Notes: generated by a model from the sequence alone, not told the origin. A DNA stretch of 64,000 nt from Cerasicoccus maritimus (GCA_031296935.1 JAVDPD010000002.1:1-64000), one strand, 5' to 3'; numbered from the stretch's first letter, positions 19,201 through 31,927 are shown. Made by a program: numbers and translations.

Positions 19201-19532
19201 TAGGCGAGCATGTTCGTGGTTAGCGGCTTGTCGCTCTTGACTTGGCAAGTGATGTCGTAGCTGTCGCGGCGGCTCGCGTAATCGATCGTGAAGTTAAACA
19301 AGTGTGCGCCGCTTTTTTCCACGAATGCGCCTTCGAAGTGTGTCGCGTTGGAACTCGTTGACTTGAAAAATTGCTGCTGAGAATACGGGCGCCATTTCTC
19401 ATTCATGTAGAGCGCGCCCCATTGGGTATCGCCAACGGAGAGCAAACCTTGCTTGGTAATCTTGGAGGCGCTTTGCGCGAAGAGAGTTGGCGCGAGGCCA
19501 AGGAGGATGATTAGAGAAAGTAGTTGTTTCAT
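16281..19532 (-). CDS. Secreted glycoside hydrolase (clan GH-A, GH5-like)
   Basis: A 1083-residue protein with a signal peptide (about 1-20, LFAQS). A beta-rich N-terminal half may bind carbohydrate. From about residue 440 a TIM-barrel begins (RFFGSNINFSANF, RMRQMGYNAVRIHHYD). The likely acid/base is Glu in ICPVNEDT, and the likely nucleophile is Glu in FMVTEFNYCYPN. A beta-sandwich tail follows (about 950-1083). It probably hydrolyses a beta-linked polysaccharide outside the cytoplasm. It is transcribed away from an AraC-type regulator (19692), its probable controller. Confidence 0.82.
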   Translation of the reverse strand: MKQLLSLIILLGLAPTLFAQSASKITKQGLLSVGDTQWGALYMNEKWRPYSQQQFFKSTSSNATHFEGAFVEKSGAHLFNFTIDYASRRDSYDITCQVKSDKPLTTNMLAYQSALDVKLFSGASVVIDGQAVTLPIEYTGESNLAIKQARTLEVPTTAGALTFRGQFMVQVVDGRKFGGSDFFVRMLFNPSKGDITTSTFTANASFEPHYFKELSLQGAANRTFDDQVAGDGQGGWTDQGPQQDLAAFAAKPEFAGNVPFDVKTNGNGVIVISKDASRAPVASATIDAQNGTIITPYLYLLHASAYTWGTVGEIFVHYADGSTQSILVKNSEDVGNWWNPNKSPNAAVVWSHSNGQANTGIYLSRFDLEDKPLKSITFNSGNDSIWMIAGATVSKSKVALPQPDFFEITAGKDWAPIDTPMTVIPGSALDFSNWTPSPAGNKGPVITTPDGHFAFQSEPNKPVRFFGSNINFSANFLPKNESDALALRMRQMGYNAVRIHHYDVLLAGGWNPDSYTIDESQLDRLDYLFSVMKQQGLYISTDLYTIRRLRNDDLKEFNGNNAATYKALVPISKAAMDDWKRFTRDFLTHKNPYTGLTWAEDPALFSICPVNEDTIWSAIRGDKQVRDLYIADFKNWLKDNPRPAANDSQLNAAFNEYIALKHIEADAEMARFLKEDLKVKALLTGNNWKDYYAQTPIRSEYDYVDNHAYWDHPNFPHGPWNFPYSFSQRSVVQNLADVPRRMFLTRIEGLPFMVTEFNYCYPNQYRGEGGPVFGAYSALQSYDALFRFAWAHDRKFVVAPEPALGMDIAQDPIDLLTEHIIGMFWFRGDMPSFEEEAVLVVNDQLAYGDQGGAARKATAEDSVYKNTTIDASALGKTPPSIKDQYSLLGLTKKISSRYDADANSAQLNTEFQQQQPQSRYESELKDARVILEKTGDFLAETLQSKALVIAKDSLDPSFVKNVTGGPTTVFVGSIDDKPLSESERLLVLHLTNVLSEGMRFGEPGMYSLLDAGTGQKLVKRGSAEITIPNQFGKVQIFAIGLDGKRLAETAFTTNTDGQISFKAETISEGRPPALAYEIVRSAH

Positions 19533-19691
19533 CTTCTGGGGGTGGGGTCCGATTTACCTGCATGGTGTTCCCATGTGGATCGCGAAACAAGCCGACCTGA
19601 GTGAAACAATATTCAAGCGGATTGGCGATCCTTATCGTGTGAGCATGAAAGGGGGATTTGACATTTTCGCTCATGCTGAGAAAGTCGCTAG

Positions 19692-20483
19692 ATGCTTTGC
19701 TACCTCGGAATTGGCGCACGTCGCTATGGAGAAAACCCGATTCCGATTTATCGCCGTTATTATTGGGAGTTTCAAGCAGTGTTGAAGGGCTCAATCGGCA
19801 TGAGGATTCCAGACTGCGAACCGCAATTTCGCTCGCGACTTTTGTGGCTGTCAGCACCGGAGCACGAGCATGGCTGGACAGGTAAACCAGATGAAGAAGC
19901 GGAGGTGGCCGTTTTTCATTTCTTGTCGATTCCCGAGCTGGTGAAGCAGCGTTTTACCAAGGTGCAGTGTCAGGAGTTTCCGCTTAGCGCGGCGCAGTGC
20001 CAGCGTATCCGCGAACTGGCGCAAAAGGTGGACATCACGTGGCGCTCGCCTCGGCCAGACATGACGCTGCGGCATGAGCATTTGTTACTGGAGCTGAGTT
20101 TGCTGGTGTGCGCGGAAAACCCCGCCGAGATTTCCGCGCAGGATCGCTTACAACGCGAGCGGGTGGATCGTGCGCTGAGTTGGTTTAACCAGCACATGCA
20201 GTTTAATCCCAGCCAGGAAGAAGTGGCCAGCGCAGCGGGGGTTTCGCCGGCGCACTTGCGGCGGCTCTTTCACGCGGTGATGCAGACTTCGCCCAAGCAG
20301 GCTTTTGATCAGTTGCGTTTGCAGCGCGCGATTCATTTGATGACGGACCACTGGCAAAAACTCGAGGTCGTCGGCGAGGCTTGTGGCTACCAAAGCGCCA
20401 GCGCATTCTCCCGCGCCTTTAAGAATAAGTTCGGTTGCAGTCCCGACCAATGGCGTGGCGGGCGATTGAAGCGCGATCAGTGA
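19692..20483 (+). CDS. AraC-family transcriptional regulator
   Basis: A 263-residue protein with an N-terminal cupin-like sensing half and two C-terminal helix-turn-helices (about 165-258: PSQEEVASAAGVSPAHLRRLF and EVVGEACGYQSASAFSRAFK). An in-frame TAG lies immediately before this ATG, which fixes the start. It is divergent from the secreted glycosidase and probably activates it in response to a sugar. It converges with nifA, the two genes ending 13 bases apart. Confidence 0.92.
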   Translation: MLCYLGIGARRYGENPIPIYRRYYWEFQAVLKGSIGMRIPDCEPQFRSRLLWLSAPEHEHGWTGKPDEEAEVAVFHFLSIPELVKQRFTKVQCQEFPLSAAQCQRIRELAQKVDITWRSPRPDMTLRHEHLLLELSLLVCAENPAEISAQDRLQRERVDRALSWFNQHMQFNPSQEEVASAAGVSPAHLRRLFHAVMQTSPKQAFDQLRLQRAIHLMTDHWQKLEVVGEACGYQSASAFSRAFKNKFGCSPDQWRGGRLKRDQ

Positions 20484-20496
20484 GCGTCGCTTCGGC

Positions 20497-22128
<1,632 letters not shown>

Positions 22129-22188
22129 GTCGCTACTATAGAGCTAGTAGGGCGCCGAGCTTCCTCTCTGCCCCCATGTATAAGAGAG

Positions 22189-22205
22189 TTTAACGGCCCG
22201 TTAAA
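22189..22205. promoter_or_regulatory. Perfect 17-bp palindrome upstream of nifA
   Basis: TTTAACGG-C-CCGTTAAA lies about 61 bases upstream of the annotated nifA start. A palindrome of this size beside the master activator is a candidate operator for whatever controls nifA. The binding protein is unknown. Confidence 0.5.
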
Positions 22206-22312
22206 GCAGATGAAGAGTGGATTCAGGGATTAAACTTCAGGGGGCATGAATCAAATTTCTGCCATTCAGTTATCTACTGAGCCGTAATCCTAGAAAAACG
22301 AACGTTAATGAA

Positions 22313-22328
22313 TGTTTTAGTTCCTACA
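22313..22328 (+). promoter_or_regulatory. NifA upstream activator site (TGT-N10-ACA)
   Basis: An exact TGT-N10-ACA match 212 bases upstream of the nifH start and about 140 bases upstream of the candidate sigma-54 promoter, a usual enhancer distance. It overlaps a separate palindrome CCTACA-TTTT-TGTAGG (22323-22338). Confidence 0.7.
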
Positions 22329-22419
22329 TTTTTGTAGGATTTGGGCCTACGCAAAACGTAAATGTCGGATTTTCGGGGTCGTTTGGGGAGGGGTAAGAAT
22401 CACTTAAAACTGCGAGTAA

Positions 22420-23412
<993 letters not shown>

Positions 23413-23500
23413 TTCAGAATTATGAATGCAGAATTATGAAAACACTACAGCAGGTCTTTTTCATAATTCATACTTCATAACTCATAATTCAAAATTCAAA
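23413..23500. repeat. nifH-nifD intergenic imperfect inverted repeat
   Basis: Arms built from GAATTATGAA-type words face each other. GAATTATGAAAA pairs perfectly with TTTTCATAATTC around a short loop, and outer parts pair imperfectly. Similar elements lie between nifD and nifK and after nifB. It may stabilise or attenuate the nifH message. Confidence 0.75.
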
Positions 23501-23515
23501 AAAAAGGTAATTTCA

Positions 23516-25171
<1,656 letters not shown>

Positions 25172-25173
25172 TG

Positions 25174-25245
25174 GAAATGAGGAATGACGAAAACAGAATG
25201 CAGAATTCATCATCATTCGGACTTCTTAATTCCTCATTTTAATCA
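25174..25245. repeat. nifD-nifK intergenic inverted repeat
   Basis: AAATGAGGAAT (25176-25186) pairs with ATTCCTCATTT near 25229-25239. The interior pairs imperfectly around a central GAATTC. It belongs to the same word family as the nifH-nifD hairpin. Confidence 0.75.
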
Positions 25246-25279
25246 AAACAAAGAGTAGAACATTCAATAAGCATTTCCC

Positions 25280-26653
25280 ATGTTAGAAGGAACTACGGCA
25301 GAAATTCGGGAGCGCAAAGCACTGCGCGTCAACCCGGCCAAGACCTGTCAGCCCATTGGCGCAATGTATGCATCCCTGGGCGTCAACAAGTGCATGCCGC
25401 ACTCTCACGGGTCTCAAGGCTGCTGCGCATATCACCGCAGCCACCTGACCCGCCACCACAAAGAACCTGTAGTGGCCACCACCAGCTCGTTCACAGAAGG
25501 CGCCTCCGTTTTCGGCGGTCTCGCCAACCTGAAGACCGCGCTGAACAATATCTTCAGCATCTACGATCCTGAAGTGGTGTCCGTCCACACGACTTGCCTT
25601 TCTGAAGTTATCGGCGACGACATCCCGATGATTATCAAGAAGTCGATCGAAGACGGTATCATCCCGGAAGGTAAGACGGTTATCCACGCGAACACACCGA
25701 GCTTTGTCGGCAGCCACGTGACTGGTTTTGCTAACCAGTGCAAGGCCTTCGTCGATTACTTCGCGGAGTCCACTGGCGAAACCAAGAATGTAGTCAACAT
25801 CTTCCCCGGCTGGGTTGAGCCCGCAGACATGCGCGAACTCAAGCGCCTGGCGGACGGTGTGGGTGTGGAATACATCATGGCGCCGGATACCTCCGACGTG
25901 CTCGACAGCCCGCTCGATGGTGAATACCACATGTATCCGGATGGCGGCGTAACGGTTGCCGAACTCAAGGCTACCGGTGACAGCTTCCTGAGCGTGGGTC
26001 TTGGCCCGTTGGCCAGCACCTCCGCAGTGGAGTCGCTCGAAAAGAAGTGCAAGGTGCCCAGCAAGGTGCTCGAGCTTCCGATCGGCGTTCAGGCCACCGA
26101 CGCATTCATCGACGCCCTGCGTCTCGCCGGCGACACCTCCGTCCCGTCCGAGATCGAGAAGGAGCGCGGCCGCCTGGTCGACATGATGAGCGACATGAGC
26201 CAATACACGCACGGCAAGAAGGTAGCGATCTTCGGCGACCCGGATCACCTGGTCAGCATGGTTAGCTTCCTCGTCGAACTCGGCATGGTTCCGGCCATCG
26301 TCGTCACCGGAACCCCTGGTAAGAAGTGGGAAAAGAAGATGAAGGAAATCATAGATCCGGTCAATGAAGACTGCGTGATCAAAGCCTTCAGCGATATCCA
26401 TTACCTCCACCAGTGGATCAAGGCCAATCCGGTCGACCTGCTCATGGGTAACACCTACGGCAAGTTTGTTGCCAAGACGGAAGATGTTCCCTTCGTCCGC
26501 TTCGGCTTCCCGATCATGGACCGCGTTGGTCACCGCGCCTTCCCCACCGTTGGTTACCAAGGCGGCATGCGCATCCTCGAGAAGATCACTGATGCCTTCT
26601 TCGACAAGCGCGACCGTGAAGATCCGGACCACGAAATTGAATTAGTCCTGTAG
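25280..26653 (+). CDS. nifK: Nitrogenase MoFe protein beta chain NifK
   Basis: A 457-residue partner of NifD, sharing the P-cluster through Cys23 (KTCQPIGA), Cys48 (GSQGCCAY) and Cys106 (HTTCLSEVIGDD). It lacks the roughly 50-residue N-terminal extension of proteobacterial NifK, matching the short form seen in clostridia and green sulfur bacteria. It is preceded by a hairpin repeat and followed by a strong stem-loop. Confidence 0.98.
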   Translation: MLEGTTAEIRERKALRVNPAKTCQPIGAMYASLGVNKCMPHSHGSQGCCAYHRSHLTRHHKEPVVATTSSFTEGASVFGGLANLKTALNNIFSIYDPEVVSVHTTCLSEVIGDDIPMIIKKSIEDGIIPEGKTVIHANTPSFVGSHVTGFANQCKAFVDYFAESTGETKNVVNIFPGWVEPADMRELKRLADGVGVEYIMAPDTSDVLDSPLDGEYHMYPDGGVTVAELKATGDSFLSVGLGPLASTSAVESLEKKCKVPSKVLELPIGVQATDAFIDALRLAGDTSVPSEIEKERGRLVDMMSDMSQYTHGKKVAIFGDPDHLVSMVSFLVELGMVPAIVVTGTPGKKWEKKMKEIIDPVNEDCVIKAFSDIHYLHQWIKANPVDLLMGNTYGKFVAKTEDVPFVRFGFPIMDRVGHRAFPTVGYQGGMRILEKITDAFFDKRDREDPDHEIELVL

Positions 26654-26677
26654 TTAGTAAGCAAGAATACAGCCAAA

Positions 26678-26734
26678 GGGGTGCGGACCGTTGACGGGAT
26701 TCGGCGTCCGCACCCCGTTACCCCAAAACTTTTT
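26678..26734 (+). terminator. Stem-loop after nifK, possible partial terminator
   Basis: GGGGTGCGGAC (26678-26688) pairs perfectly with GTCCGCACCCC (26706-26716), and a run of six T (26729-26734) comes 12 bases later. The displaced T-run suggests attenuation or 3' end protection rather than full termination. It would help keep nifHDK message in excess of the assembly genes. Confidence 0.6.
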
Positions 26735-26781
26735 TCAAATAATATATCGCAGCAGAGTAAACACCACCAACGAACGATTCT

Positions 26782-27288
26782 ATGAACCCAACGATTAAAA
26801 AAGCGCTCAACGATCAGGCTAACCACGAGCTTTTCGCCGCGCAGTCTTACTTCACCATGGCCCTCTGGTGCCAGGACAAGGACTACGCAGGTTATGCCGA
26901 GTTTTTCTTCAAACAAGCTGAAGAAGAGCGCGAACACGCTGACAAGTTCTTCGGTCACTTGGCTGACCGCGGCGTCCTGCCCGAAGTTTCCGCCATGGAA
27001 GCGCCAAAGGCAGACTTCAAGAAGCTGCTCGATGTCGCCCAGCACGCTGAAACCCTTGAGCGCTACAACACCGAAGCGATCCATCGTTGCTACGAAATAT
27101 CGCTCGAAGTGAAAGATTACTACGTCCAGCCCCTCCTGCTCAAGTTCATCGAAGAGCAAGTCGAAGAAGAAGCCTGGACGGGCAGCATGGTTACCCTAAC
27201 GCGTCGCGCCGAATGCTCCGGTGCCTCTTACAACCTGGACCGCCACATTGTAAAGACACTCACCTCACCTGAAGCAGTAGAACTCTAA
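26782..27288 (+). CDS. Non-haem ferritin within the nif operon
   Basis: A 168-residue ferritin of the bacterial FtnA type. The ferroxidase ligands fit Glu16 (NHELFA), Glu49 and His52 (EEEREHADK), with later acidic residues in FIEEQVEEE. Such proteins oxidise Fe(II) and store it in a 24-subunit shell. It sits between nifK and nifE, only 21 bases before nifE, so it is probably co-expressed with nitrogenase. It may supply or buffer iron for the cofactors, or limit Fe/O2 damage; the role is inferred from position. Confidence 0.92.
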   Translation: MNPTIKKALNDQANHELFAAQSYFTMALWCQDKDYAGYAEFFFKQAEEEREHADKFFGHLADRGVLPEVSAMEAPKADFKKLLDVAQHAETLERYNTEAIHRCYEISLEVKDYYVQPLLLKFIEEQVEEEAWTGSMVTLTRRAECSGASYNLDRHIVKTLTSPEAVEL

Positions 27289-27309
27289 ACCAAATAGAAC
27301 AATACCATC

Positions 27310-28746
27310 ATGGACTCCGCAACCACACCTGATGCTATCCACGTTCTCGACGACCGGACTGACCAAGTCTGGACCAAAGGTTCAGGCAAGGCATTTAAAT
27401 GCGACACTAAAAGTACGGCCGGTTCCGTCACGCAACGCGCTTGCGCGTTCTGTGGATCTCGTGTGGTCTTGTATCCCATCGCCGACGCCCTGCACATCGT
27501 TCACGGGCCCATCGGCTGCGCCGTTTACAACTGGGATATCCGCGGCGCCCTTTCCTCTGGATCCCAACTTCACCGCAACAGCTTTTCGACCGACTTGGCC
27601 GAAAAGGAAGTGGTGTTCGGCGGGGAACAGAAGCTCGAAAAATCCCTGCTCGAGCTGATTGAGTTCTATAAGCCAAAAGCGGCTTTCGTATATTCCACCT
27701 GCATAGTAGGGCTGATCGGCGACGATGTAGAACGCATTTGCAAGAGTGTGTCCCGCAAGTCCGGCATCGACGTGATCCCCGTCGATTCGCCGGGCTTCAA
27801 GGGGACAAAGAAGAGCGGCTACCAAGCCGCTTGTGAAGCAGCGTTCCGCCTGGTCGGCACGGGTGATACGTCCGACATTAAGCCCTACAGCATCAACCTG
27901 CTCGGCGAGTTCAACATCGCCGGTGAAGCATGGATGATCAAAGAATATTTTGAGCGGATTGGCATTCAGGTAGTTGCCACGATCACCGGCGATGGTCGCG
28001 TAGATGACCTTCGCCGGTGTCACGGCGCCTCGCTCAATCTGGTGCAGTGCTCCGGGTCGATGACCCACCTGTCGAAGCTGCTCAAGCAGCACTACGACAT
28101 CCCATCCGAGCGCGTTTCCTTCTTCGGATTCGAAGACACCGCACGCGCCATTTACACCGCTGCCGAGCACTTCGGCGACCCCGAGCTGATGGAGCGCGCG
28201 CAAGAGCTCGTCCGCACCGAGATCGCGAAATACGCGCCGCAGCTCAAGCAATACAAGAAGCAGCTCAAGGGGAAGAAAGCCGCGCTCTACGTTGGCGGCG
28301 CCTTCAAGGCCTTCTCCCTGGTGCTCGCCCTGCGCGCCCTGGGGATGAAGACGGTGCTCGCCGGTACGCAAACGGGCAGCGCCGAAGACTACGAGCAGCT
28401 CAAGGAAATCTGCGATCCCGGCACGGTGATCGTCGATGACTCCAACCCGTTGGAGCTCGCGAAGTTCGTCCTCGAAAAGGATGTCGACCTCTTTATCGGC
28501 GGGGTCAAAGAGCGCCCCATCGCCTTTAAAATGGGCGTTGCCTTCTGCGACCACAACCACGAGCGCAAGATCCCGCTCGCCGGTTTCGAAGGCATGCTGC
28601 ACTTCGCGGACGAAGTCGCCCGCAGCGCTTGCAGCCCGGTCTGGCAATTTGCCCCGCGCCGCGCGCAGGCAAAAGCATTTTTAGACTCTGCATCGCAGAG
28701 TGACTTTGCAACAGAAAGCACAACTACGGAAGGAGGCAAGGCATGA
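27310..28746 (+). CDS. nifE: FeMo-cofactor scaffold NifE
   Basis: A 478-residue alpha-like subunit of the NifEN scaffold, on which the NifB product is matured to FeMo-co. Conserved cysteines are in QRACAFCGS, GPIGCAVY and STCIVGLIGDD, and the NifD-like HGP motif is kept. Its stop overlaps the nifN start by four bases (ATGA), showing translational coupling. Confidence 0.96.
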   Translation: MDSATTPDAIHVLDDRTDQVWTKGSGKAFKCDTKSTAGSVTQRACAFCGSRVVLYPIADALHIVHGPIGCAVYNWDIRGALSSGSQLHRNSFSTDLAEKEVVFGGEQKLEKSLLELIEFYKPKAAFVYSTCIVGLIGDDVERICKSVSRKSGIDVIPVDSPGFKGTKKSGYQAACEAAFRLVGTGDTSDIKPYSINLLGEFNIAGEAWMIKEYFERIGIQVVATITGDGRVDDLRRCHGASLNLVQCSGSMTHLSKLLKQHYDIPSERVSFFGFEDTARAIYTAAEHFGDPELMERAQELVRTEIAKYAPQLKQYKKQLKGKKAALYVGGAFKAFSLVLALRALGMKTVLAGTQTGSAEDYEQLKEICDPGTVIVDDSNPLELAKFVLEKDVDLFIGGVKERPIAFKMGVAFCDHNHERKIPLAGFEGMLHFADEVARSACSPVWQFAPRRAQAKAFLDSASQSDFATESTTTEGGKA

Positions 28747-30158
28747 GCTGCAACTGCAAACAAGGCAACCCGGACATCATGACCGCTGACGGCGATTCGC
28801 CGGAAGCAGCACTGCCCGCCGCCGCCACCCGTAACGCATGCAAACTTTGCAGCCCTCTGGGAGCCGCGATGGTTTTTAAGGGCATTCGTGGTTGCTTGCC
28901 GTTCCTGCACGGCTCCCAGGGCTGCGCCACTTATATTCGTCGTTACATGATCAGCCACTTCCGCGAGCCGGTGGACATCGCGTCCTCCAGCTTCTCGGAA
29001 GATGATGCGATCTTTGGCGGCGAAAAGAATTTCACTGCCGGCGTCGAGAATGTAATTCGTCAGTATCAGCCAGAAATGATCGGCGTCGGCACCACTTGTT
29101 TGTCCGAGACCATCGGCGACAACATGCTCGGCATGATTAAGAAATACCAGGATTCGCATGCCGGCAAAGGCCCGCCCCTAGTGCACGTTTCCACGCCGTC
29201 CTACACCGGCACGCACAGCGATGGCTACTACGCGGCGATCAAGGCCGTCGTCCAGCACTTCGCCAAGCCGCTGCGGGTGACAATGCCGCGCCTGGTTAAC
29301 GTGCTGCCCGCCATGATGTCCTGCGAAGACCTGCGCTACCTGCGCGAAGTCTGCGCGATGTATGAACTCGACGCCACCATCCTGCCCGACTACAGCACCA
29401 CGCTGGAAGGCGGCAGCTGGGAGATGTATCACCGCATCTCGCCCGGCGGCGTGACCATCAACGACATCGAGGAAATGGGAGCCGCAACCGCCACTCTTGA
29501 GATCGGCCACACGCAAGCCAACAACAAGGACAGCGCTGGCCACTGGATGGAAAAAGAGCGCGGCGTGCGTCTCGACTCCGTGGGCTGGCCCATCGGCATT
29601 CGCTTGAGCGATGAGTTCTTCGCCGCGATGTCTTTGATCGCCAACCGTCCGATGCCTGACCAAATCGCACTCGACCGCGGCCGTCTGGTCGATGCCTACA
29701 TCGACGCGCACAAATACGTCGCTGGCAAGAAGGTCGCGATCTACGGAGAGCCCGATCTGGTCATCGGTCTGGCGTCCTTCCTCAGTGAGATCGGCATGCG
29801 CCCGGTCATCTGCGCAACCGGCGCGAAAGTCAAAGGCTGGCGCGAACTGGTCACCGCGGAAATCCAAGGCGGCTGCAACGACGTCGAAACGATCCACGGC
29901 GCTGACCACGCTAAGATTTCTGAACGCGCCCGCGAACTGAAGCCCGACCTGCTCGTTGGCTCCAGCAAGGGCTACCCTCTGGCGCGTGAATTGAAAATTC
30001 CGCTCATGCGCATCGGCTTCCCGATCCACGACCGCTTCGGTGGCCAGCGTATCTTGAGCGTGGGTTACCGCGGCGCGCTGGAGCTTTTCGACATGGTCGT
30101 CAACGCGCTGATGGAGAGCAAACAGGAGAATTCAGAAACCGGATACAGCTACTTATAA
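28743..30158 (+). CDS. nifN: FeMo-cofactor scaffold NifN
   Basis: A 471-residue beta-like partner of NifE. NifK-like cysteine motifs are in RNACKLCSPLGA, GSQGCATY and GTTCLSETIGDN. It begins MSCNCKQG, an extra cysteine pair at the extreme N-terminus. It overlaps nifE by four bases. It is not fused to nifB, unlike the nifN-B fusions of some anaerobes. Confidence 0.95.
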   Translation: MSCNCKQGNPDIMTADGDSPEAALPAAATRNACKLCSPLGAAMVFKGIRGCLPFLHGSQGCATYIRRYMISHFREPVDIASSSFSEDDAIFGGEKNFTAGVENVIRQYQPEMIGVGTTCLSETIGDNMLGMIKKYQDSHAGKGPPLVHVSTPSYTGTHSDGYYAAIKAVVQHFAKPLRVTMPRLVNVLPAMMSCEDLRYLREVCAMYELDATILPDYSTTLEGGSWEMYHRISPGGVTINDIEEMGAATATLEIGHTQANNKDSAGHWMEKERGVRLDSVGWPIGIRLSDEFFAAMSLIANRPMPDQIALDRGRLVDAYIDAHKYVAGKKVAIYGEPDLVIGLASFLSEIGMRPVICATGAKVKGWRELVTAEIQGGCNDVETIHGADHAKISERARELKPDLLVGSSKGYPLARELKIPLMRIGFPIHDRFGGQRILSVGYRGALELFDMVVNALMESKQENSETGYSYL

Positions 30159-30185
30159 CACTTAACTTTTTAGGGGGATAAAAAA

Positions 30186-31511
30186 ATGAATGAAGCAACC
30201 ACACCACCACTCGCAGCGCCCGAACCAAGCGCTATCAATTTAGACAACCACCCGTGCTTTAACAAGGACGCGTGTTCCAGCTACGGCCGCATTCACTTGC
30301 CGGTCGCTCCGAAGTGCAACATCCAGTGCAACTACTGCAACCGCGATTTTGACTGCGTCAACGAAAGCCGCCCTGGCGTTACCTCAAGCGTGCTTTCGCC
30401 GGGCCAGGCGCTGACCTATCTCGGTAAGGTTATGGACTCGCGTGACGACATCGCCGTAGTCGGCATCGCCGGACCGGGTGACCCATTTGCCAACCCCGAG
30501 GCGACGATGGAAACCTTCCGCCTCGTCCGCAAGAATTACCCGAAGATGATCCTTTGCCTGTCCACCAACGGACTGGGCCTGACCGAAGATTACGTGAAGG
30601 AACTTGCCGAGCTGCAAGTCAGCCATGTGACGATCACCATGAACGGTACCGATCCCGAAATAGCGGGCAAGGTCTACGCCTGGGCGCGCCACAACAAACG
30701 CATTTATCGCAACCGACAAGCCGGCGAACTGATGATCGAAAAGCAACTGCAGGCCATCAAGTGGATCAAGCAGTATGGCATGATCGCCAAGGTCAATTCC
30801 ATCATCGTGCCTACGGTCAATGACGAGCACATCCCGGAAATTGCGAAGACCGTTTCGGATCTCGGTGCGGACATCATGAACTGCATTCCGCTGCTCCCGA
30901 CGGCCGAGACCGCCTTCGAACATTTGCCCGAGCCCGACGCCAAGATGCGTTTCGCGCTCCGCGTCAAGTGCGGCGAGCACATGAACCAAATGACGCACTG
31001 CGCACGCTGCCGCGCCGACGCGGTGGGTCGCCTGGGGCAGCAAAACACCGAAGAGATTCAAGACCTGATCAAGAGCTGTGCCCGCCTGCCGCTCAACCCA
31101 CATGAGTCGCGCCCATACGTGGCGGTGGCTACCCGCGAGGGCATGCTGGTCAATCAGCACCTTGGCGAAGCGCGCCAGTTCACGCTGTTCGCGATCGATC
31201 CGGAAGACGAAGAGGAATTCATCACGGTGGATACCCGCATGGCTCCGGCGCCGGGTGGCCGGGACGACCGCTGGGCCAGCCTCGGCGAAACGCTCAAGGA
31301 TTGCCGTGCAGTGCTCGTTAGCGCTGCGGGCTCCACACCGAAGCAGTCGCTGAGCGACACCGGCATCCAGGTCATCGAAATGGAAGGCATGATCGAAGCC
31401 GGCCTGATGCACCTCTTCCATGGCGCCGAACTTCCGCCCAGCCTCAAGCGCAGCTTCCAAGGTTGTGGCATGGGCATCACCTGCGGCGGCGACGGCACTG
31501 GCTGCGGTTAA
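30186..31511 (+). CDS. nifB: FeMo-cofactor precursor synthase NifB
   Basis: A 441-residue radical-SAM enzyme that fuses two [4Fe-4S] units and inserts carbide to form NifB-co. The radical-SAM CxxxCxxC is Cys44, Cys48, Cys51 (KCNIQCNYC). The C-terminal third (about 300-420) is a NifX/NafY-like cofactor-binding domain, so this is the two-domain form. The glycine/cysteine-rich tail is GCGMGITCGGDGTGCG. The ribosome site AGGGGG is six to seven bases upstream of the start region. Confidence 0.97.
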   Translation: MNEATTPPLAAPEPSAINLDNHPCFNKDACSSYGRIHLPVAPKCNIQCNYCNRDFDCVNESRPGVTSSVLSPGQALTYLGKVMDSRDDIAVVGIAGPGDPFANPEATMETFRLVRKNYPKMILCLSTNGLGLTEDYVKELAELQVSHVTITMNGTDPEIAGKVYAWARHNKRIYRNRQAGELMIEKQLQAIKWIKQYGMIAKVNSIIVPTVNDEHIPEIAKTVSDLGADIMNCIPLLPTAETAFEHLPEPDAKMRFALRVKCGEHMNQMTHCARCRADAVGRLGQQNTEEIQDLIKSCARLPLNPHESRPYVAVATREGMLVNQHLGEARQFTLFAIDPEDEEEFITVDTRMAPAPGGRDDRWASLGETLKDCRAVLVSAAGSTPKQSLSDTGIQVIEMEGMIEAGLMHLFHGAELPPSLKRSFQGCGMGITCGGDGTGCG

Positions 31512-31514
31512 ACT

Positions 31515-31552
31515 GAAATGATGAATGAAGAATTCAGAATGATGAAAGCCAA
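31515..31552. repeat. Repeat element after nifB
   Basis: Contains AATGATGAATGAAGAATTC followed by AGAATGATGAA, the same word family (GAATTC centre, ATGATGAA/ATTATGAA flanks) as the hairpins between nifH-nifD and nifD-nifK. It looks like a half or decayed copy. Confidence 0.55.
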
Positions 31553-31611
31553 CGACTGAACATTTCCCAAATTAATGAAGCACTAAGAACCAAGAACAAA
31601 AGCACTTAAAA

Positions 31612-31920
31612 ATGAACAAACCAGAACACCACCTCTTCATCTGCGGCAGCGCCCGCGCCTCCGGCGAGCTCAAGGGAGTTTGCTGCAACAAGGAGTCGAT
31701 CAACCTACTCTCCTACGCTCAGGGCGAAGTCCAGGACCGTATGCTCAACGGCGTGGAAATCTCCATGACTGGCTGCCTCAACATGTGCACCCGCGGTCCG
31801 GTTGTCATCGATTATCCCAGCGGCCGTTTCTACGAGAAGGCTACTGAAGAGCTGATCGACGAAATTCTCGACGCTATCGAAGACGGCGAAGTCTGCGAAA
31901 CCAACCTCATCGAAGACTAA
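31612..31920 (+). CDS. Thioredoxin-fold [2Fe-2S] ferredoxin
   Basis: A 102-residue ferredoxin of the clostridial/Azotobacter thioredoxin-like type. The cluster ligands are Cys11, Cys24 or Cys25, Cys55 and Cys59 (LFICGS, GVCCN, GCLNMC). Relatives associated with nitrogenase bind the MoFe protein. It may be a redox partner of NifDK or of cofactor assembly rather than the main NifH donor. It is eight bases upstream of nifV. Confidence 0.93.
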   Translation: MNKPEHHLFICGSARASGELKGVCCNKESINLLSYAQGEVQDRMLNGVEISMTGCLNMCTRGPVVIDYPSGRFYEKATEELIDEILDAIEDGEVCETNLIED

Positions 31921-31927
31921 TCACGCC

